Assembly: GCA_963815295.1 (NCBI GenBank)
Contig: CAWFFZ010000013.1
Span: 1-64,000, forward strand
Reading direction: 5' to 3'
DNA length: 64,000 bases
Source: JACDHG01 sp963815295
GTDB lineage: Bacteria > Actinomycetota > Actinomycetes > Propionibacteriales > Nocardioidaceae
The position numbers and the translations under genes were made by a program. A model generated the notes under the pieces. That model did not search any database. It was given only the letters and a program-made list of their open reading frames with translations, and was not told the origin of the DNA. Positions 60,993-64,000 of this stretch are shown here, in pieces (position 1 is the stretch's first letter; each line of letters opens with the position of its first letter).

Positions 60993-62402
60993 TCAGCCGG
61001 TGAGACCCGCCATCCATGCCTCGACGTCGTCGGCTGTGCGGGCAAGGGAGCCGGACAGGTTGCGTGCCCCGTCTTCGGTGACGAGGAGGTCGTCCTCGAT
61101 CCGGATTCCGATGCCACGCAGCGAGTCCGGCACCAGCAGGTCACTCGACTGGAAGTAGAGACCGGGCTCCACGGTCAGGACCATGCCGGGCTCGAGCTTG
61201 CCGTCGAGGTAGCCCTCGCTTCGCGCCGCGGAGCAGTCGTGGACATCGAGTCCGAGCATGTGGCCAGTGCCATGGAGGGTCCAGCGCCGGTAGAGGGCGC
61301 TTTCCTTGTCGAGTGCCTCCTCTGCGGTGACCGGCAGGATGCCCATGTCTTCGAGTCCGTGGGCAAGCACCGTCATCGCGGCCGTGTGGAAGTCGCGGTA
61401 GGGGACGCCCGGCTTGACTGCGGCGATCCCAGCCTCCTGGGCGGCAAACACCAGGTCGTAGAGATGGCGTTGCTCGGGTGTGAACACCCCCGAGATCGGC
61501 AGCGTCCGCGTCACGTCGGCTGTGTAGAGCGAAGGGTTCTCGACCCCCATGTCGAGCAGGATCAACCGGCCGGGCTCGACGGGACCGTTGTTCTCGATCC
61601 AATGCAGGGTCGTCGCGTGCGGGCCGCTCGCGACGATGGACTCGTAGCCAACGTCATTGCCGTTGGCCCGGGCGCGGCGCCAGAACGTGCCTTCGATCCA
61701 GCGTTCGCCGTACTTGACCACGTTGGCCCACTCGCGGACGGAGTCCTCGAAACCAAGGATCGTCGAGTCGACGGCGTCTTGAAGTTGGGCGACTTCCCAC
61801 TCGTCCTTGGTGAGTCGCATCTCCGCCATGTAGACCGCGAGCTCGCGGTCGAACTCCGGGGCGTCGTGCGGCTCGACGAGCGCGTCAACGTCCACGTCGA
61901 CACCACGATGGACGCGGGTACTGCCGCTGCCGGTGCTCAAGAAGTCGGGCAGGTCGTAGAGATGCCGGCAGGTGATGCCGTAGACCTCGCTGGCCTCGGA
62001 CAGGCTCAGTCGGCGGCCCGCCCACGCCTCGCCGTAGCGGCCATCCCGCCAGAAGGCGTCGTCGGTCTTGGCATGGCGAGGACGGAAGAACAGCGTGGCT
62101 TCGCCGTCGTCGATCACCAAGACTGCATCGGACGTCTGGTTGCCGGTGTAGTAGACGTGTGCGGTGTCGGCGCGGAACCGGTAGTCGGTGTCGTTGGCAC
62201 GTGGCTTGAGCGGCCCAGCCGGAATGACCAGCCGGTCGCCATGGAACCGCTGCATGAGCTTGTCACGGCGAGCCCGCGCCCACGACGCCACTGGCAGCCG
62301 CTCAACCGCGTCGTCGTCATCGCTCCAGCCGTCACGCATGAAGTTGATCAGAGCGTCACTTGCGGGCACGGAATATGTGGCTGGCTGGAAGCGATCAGAC
62401 AC
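60993..62402 (-). CDS. pepP: Aminopeptidase P (Xaa-Pro aminopeptidase)
   Basis: GTG 62402 with AAGGAG upstream is the likely start (ATG 62432 is possible). About 469 residues: N-terminal creatinase-like domain (SDRFQPATYSVPASDALINF) and pita-bread C-terminal domain. Metal ligands: LLDMGVENPSLYTADVTRT (two Asp), GTGHMLGLDVHD (His), TVEPGLYF (Glu) and GIRIEDDLLVT (Glu). It removes N-terminal residues preceding proline. It overlaps the 3' end of the MFS gene. Confidence 0.93.
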   Translation of the reverse strand: MSDRFQPATYSVPASDALINFMRDGWSDDDDAVERLPVASWARARRDKLMQRFHGDRLVIPAGPLKPRANDTDYRFRADTAHVYYTGNQTSDAVLVIDDGEATLFFRPRHAKTDDAFWRDGRYGEAWAGRRLSLSEASEVYGITCRHLYDLPDFLSTGSGSTRVHRGVDVDVDALVEPHDAPEFDRELAVYMAEMRLTKDEWEVAQLQDAVDSTILGFEDSVREWANVVKYGERWIEGTFWRRARANGNDVGYESIVASGPHATTLHWIENNGPVEPGRLILLDMGVENPSLYTADVTRTLPISGVFTPEQRHLYDLVFAAQEAGIAAVKPGVPYRDFHTAAMTVLAHGLEDMGILPVTAEEALDKESALYRRWTLHGTGHMLGLDVHDCSAARSEGYLDGKLEPGMVLTVEPGLYFQSSDLLVPDSLRGIGIRIEDDLLVTEDGARNLSGSLARTADDVEAWMAGLTG

Positions 62403-63657
62403 GGGCACTCCTTCGAGAGTCGATGACGTCATTATCCACCTCTCCGCCTGGAGAGGACATCACGGCCTTCAGACGGAGGGCGACGACGACCGCAAATCCG
62501 TTGATGGCGACGTGGGCGACCACGAACACGGCGGGCAGGTCGAGTGCCAACAGCACCCCGGCCACCAGCGGTCCGGCGGCGCTGATGCCGGTCCGCACTG
62601 CAGCCAACGCCCCCAGCGTCGTGCCTACCATCCCCGCGGGTGCGACTGCCGCCGCCAGAGGGCTGAGCACCGGTGCATACATCGTCTCGCCGACTGCGAA
62701 CAGTGCGTACGCCACGACGAAGATCGTGCCGGCCTGCTCGGGAGCCACGAACAAGGCAGCTGCCAACATCAACCAGCTCAGGACCCAGATCGAGCCGACC
62801 ACGACCAGCAGCGATGCACCGCTGTGGGAGGCGGTCAACCTGACGACCGCCCACTGCAGGCCGACGATCACCAGACAGTTGACCGCCGCTGCGGTGCCCA
62901 CGGTGCTGGGGTCGACCTCGAGCGACTCGAGCGCGAAGGCGGGCAGGCCCGTCTCGAACTGCGCGTAGAAACCGGCCGCGAGCGCCATCGAGACCACCGC
63001 GAGTAGCCGAACCGGGCGGTTCTGGGCGAGCTGGCGGTATGCCGATAGGCCGCTCGTCGACGGGATCAGCGTGTCGCCCGTGGCAACCTGGGGACTGGCG
63101 ACCGCGGCCGTGCGTGCGACCTTGTGTAGCAAGCTGGCGGCCGTGACGAACCCCGCTGCGGAGCCGCAGAAGGCGGTCCACATCCCGCCGGCTACCGACA
63201 GGTCGATCAGGTGTCCGCCGATGAACGCGCCGACGGCCATCCCCAGGGCTAGCGCGGTGAACTGGTACGCGAAGACAGCGCGCCGCTCGTCGGGCTCGAC
63301 GCAGTCGAGGACGAGCACCTGGGTTGCAGGTGCCGACGCGGTGATGGCAGCGCCAAAGAGGGCGATGGCCACGAGGAACGACGCGGGGGTGTCGGCCAGA
63401 CCTAGGCCGATGCTCGCCACCGCTGCCAGCAGCTGGAAGCCGACGGCGATGTGCCCGGCGACGTACCGGTCGGCCAGCCGACCGGCCACCGGTGCGGCGA
63501 TGACCGCACCCAGGCAAAAGACCGTCCCGGTGAGCATGCCGACGAGAGGACCCCAGCCGCGTGCGTCGACGACGTACGCGTACTGGAAGGGCAGGATGAG
63601 CCCCCACCCGAGGCTGCCGGTGAACGACGCTGCTGTGATGAGTCGTGCTCGAGTCAT
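62395..63657 (-). CDS. MFS transporter divergent from a MarR regulator
   Basis: ATG 63657 (AAAGGTGG upstream) gives 420 residues with about 12 helices, starting LITAASFTGSLGWGLILPFQ. Motif A after helix 2 is AGRLADRYVAGH. It is most like drug-export MFS proteins. The divergent MarR gene at 63789 with a perfect 16-bp inverted repeat between them suggests repression relieved by a toxic compound. The pepP gene overlaps its end. Confidence 0.88.
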   Translation of the reverse strand: MTRARLITAASFTGSLGWGLILPFQYAYVVDARGWGPLVGMLTGTVFCLGAVIAAPVAGRLADRYVAGHIAVGFQLLAAVASIGLGLADTPASFLVAIALFGAAITASAPATQVLVLDCVEPDERRAVFAYQFTALALGMAVGAFIGGHLIDLSVAGGMWTAFCGSAAGFVTAASLLHKVARTAAVASPQVATGDTLIPSTSGLSAYRQLAQNRPVRLLAVVSMALAAGFYAQFETGLPAFALESLEVDPSTVGTAAAVNCLVIVGLQWAVVRLTASHSGASLLVVVGSIWVLSWLMLAAALFVAPEQAGTIFVVAYALFAVGETMYAPVLSPLAAAVAPAGMVGTTLGALAAVRTGISAAGPLVAGVLLALDLPAVFVVAHVAINGFAVVVALRLKAVMSSPGGEVDNDVIDSRRSARV

Positions 63658-63707
63658 GAGAGATCCCACCTTTCATCCGAGGGCGCGGGCCTGTGCCGAG
63701 CGCGGAA

Positions 63708-63736
63708 TTGGATACTTCGATTTCGAAGTCTATTCT
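63708..63736 (+). promoter_or_regulatory. Promoter of the MarR gene with operator in the spacer
   Basis: TTGGAT (63708-63713), 17 bp and TATTCT (63731-63736). The spacer contains ACTTCGATTTCGAAGT, a MarR-type dyad, so bound repressor would block RNA polymerase. Confidence 0.5.
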
Positions 63737-63766
63737 ACGGGATGCAATAGTTCGAAATCGAAGTAT
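63712..63766. promoter_or_regulatory. Perfect 16-bp inverted repeat (MarR operator pair)
   Basis: ATACTTCGATTTCGAA (63712-63727) and TTCGAAATCGAAGTAT (63751-63766) are exact reverse complements with a 23-bp spacer. Each arm also carries an internal TCGA-type dyad, so the site can hold two dimers. It lies between the divergent MFS and MarR genes. Confidence 0.8.
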
Positions 63767-63788
63767 GTGATGTGGCACACTGCTCGCC

Positions 63789-64000
63789 ATGGTCAGGAAC
63801 CGACCGGCAGGCCCGTCGGCAAGCGAGAACTACCGCAACGACGTCGCCCTGTTTGTGGCGGCCGGCGGGGACGAGTCGGTCCAGCGTGTGATGACCGCAG
63901 TGCATGGCCTGTCACGACGGCTCAACCAGTGGAACGACCGTCAGCTCGCCGATCTCGACATCTCGTCAGGTGAATGGGTGGTGATGAGCCGGCTGGCCCG
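63789..64000 (+). CDS. MarR-family regulator, cut by the window end
   Basis: ATG 63789 starts MVRNRPAGPSASENYRNDVA and, to the window end at 64000, reaches LSRRLNQWNDRQLADLDISS, GEWVVMSRLAR, the beginning of the MarR winged-helix region. The 3' part is outside the window. No ribosome binding site is obvious. It most probably represses itself and the divergent MFS gene through the inverted repeat at 63712-63766. Confidence 0.75.
   Translation, partial: MVRNRPAGPSASENYRNDVALFVAAGGDESVQRVMTAVHGLSRRLNQWNDRQLADLDISSGEWVVMSRLA

Noticed and set aside
60840..62426. 528-codon open frame on the plus strand opposite pepP
   Set aside because: It is antisense to a clear aminopeptidase P, and its translation has no domain and the repetitive Val/Asp/Gly-rich composition typical of high-GC shadow frames.
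1..64000. CRISPR array or rRNA genes
   Set aside because: No regularly spaced 25-40 bp repeats with unique spacers and no rRNA-like conserved blocks were seen.

Overview
This window is high-GC DNA with frequent GTG starts, ATGA/GTGA stop-start overlaps and many actinobacterial families (DUF3039, DUF3048, DUF3618, DUF2017, DUF222/HNH, AfsR/SARP-type BTAD regulators, a Nur box, Mec/CysO/CysM). It is chromosomal DNA of an actinomycete, most likely of the Nocardioidaceae or a close relative; the family is inferred from gene content, without a marker-gene comparison.

Accessory region, 1 to about 17.8 kb. Almost every larger gene here is broken by frameshifts: a sensor kinase/response regulator pair, a glyoxalase-fold gene cut by an IS6-family element, a second IS6 left-end remnant, a metallophosphatase, one permease of a sugar ABC transporter, a large AfsR-like regulator, a small secreted protein and a DUF222/HNH (13E12-type) gene. 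Intact genes are a repeat-rich secreted protein, two small unknown genes behind an operator-like promoter, the lipoprotein and second permease of the sugar transporter, and a secreted protein at 17.2 kb.

17.8 to 25.2 kb. A compact AraC - VOC - VOC - UvrA-like operon (minus strand) looks like a resistance module. A GGDEF/EAL c-di-GMP protein and a pirin follow on the plus strand.

25.2 to 49.2 kb. This is well-conserved core. A c-di-AMP (ydaO/yuaA type) riboswitch precedes an NlpC/P60 hydrolase. Then come a DUF3048 lipoprotein, malic enzyme with an ACT-like domain, YqgE, DUF3039, an M43-type protease, an MFS transporter, a secreted metallophosphatase, an Lrp regulator divergent from HPPD, an M1 peptidase and a carboxylate uptake/oxidation set (DUF3311, MctP-like symporter, GlcD-like oxidase). 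The block pncA/pncB | clpS - DUF2017 - amidase - mec - cysO - cysM - prs-like - murI - MBL, continued at 55.6 kb by rph - rdgB, has the same order as Mycobacterium tuberculosis Rv1330c to Rv1341, with an amidase and a PRPP-synthetase paralogue at variable positions.

49.2 to 55.6 kb. A second accessory patch interrupts that block. It holds a secreted HNH-like nuclease, a decayed beta-propeller gene, a frameshifted secreted protein with a partial duplicate, and divergently a 1403-residue wHTH-BTAD-NTPase-TM-WD40 protein. The intergenic region between the last two carries five CGGT direct repeats spaced 11, 11, 14 and 11 bp, the layout expected of a SARP-type operator.

55.6 to 64 kb. After rph and rdgB come tRNA-Leu(UAG), a Bcp peroxiredoxin, a CbiMNQO-type ECF metal transporter behind an exact Nur-box match (predicting nickel uptake), DUF3618, a GroES-like protein, aminopeptidase P, and an MFS exporter divergent from a partial MarR gene with a perfect 16-bp inverted repeat between them.
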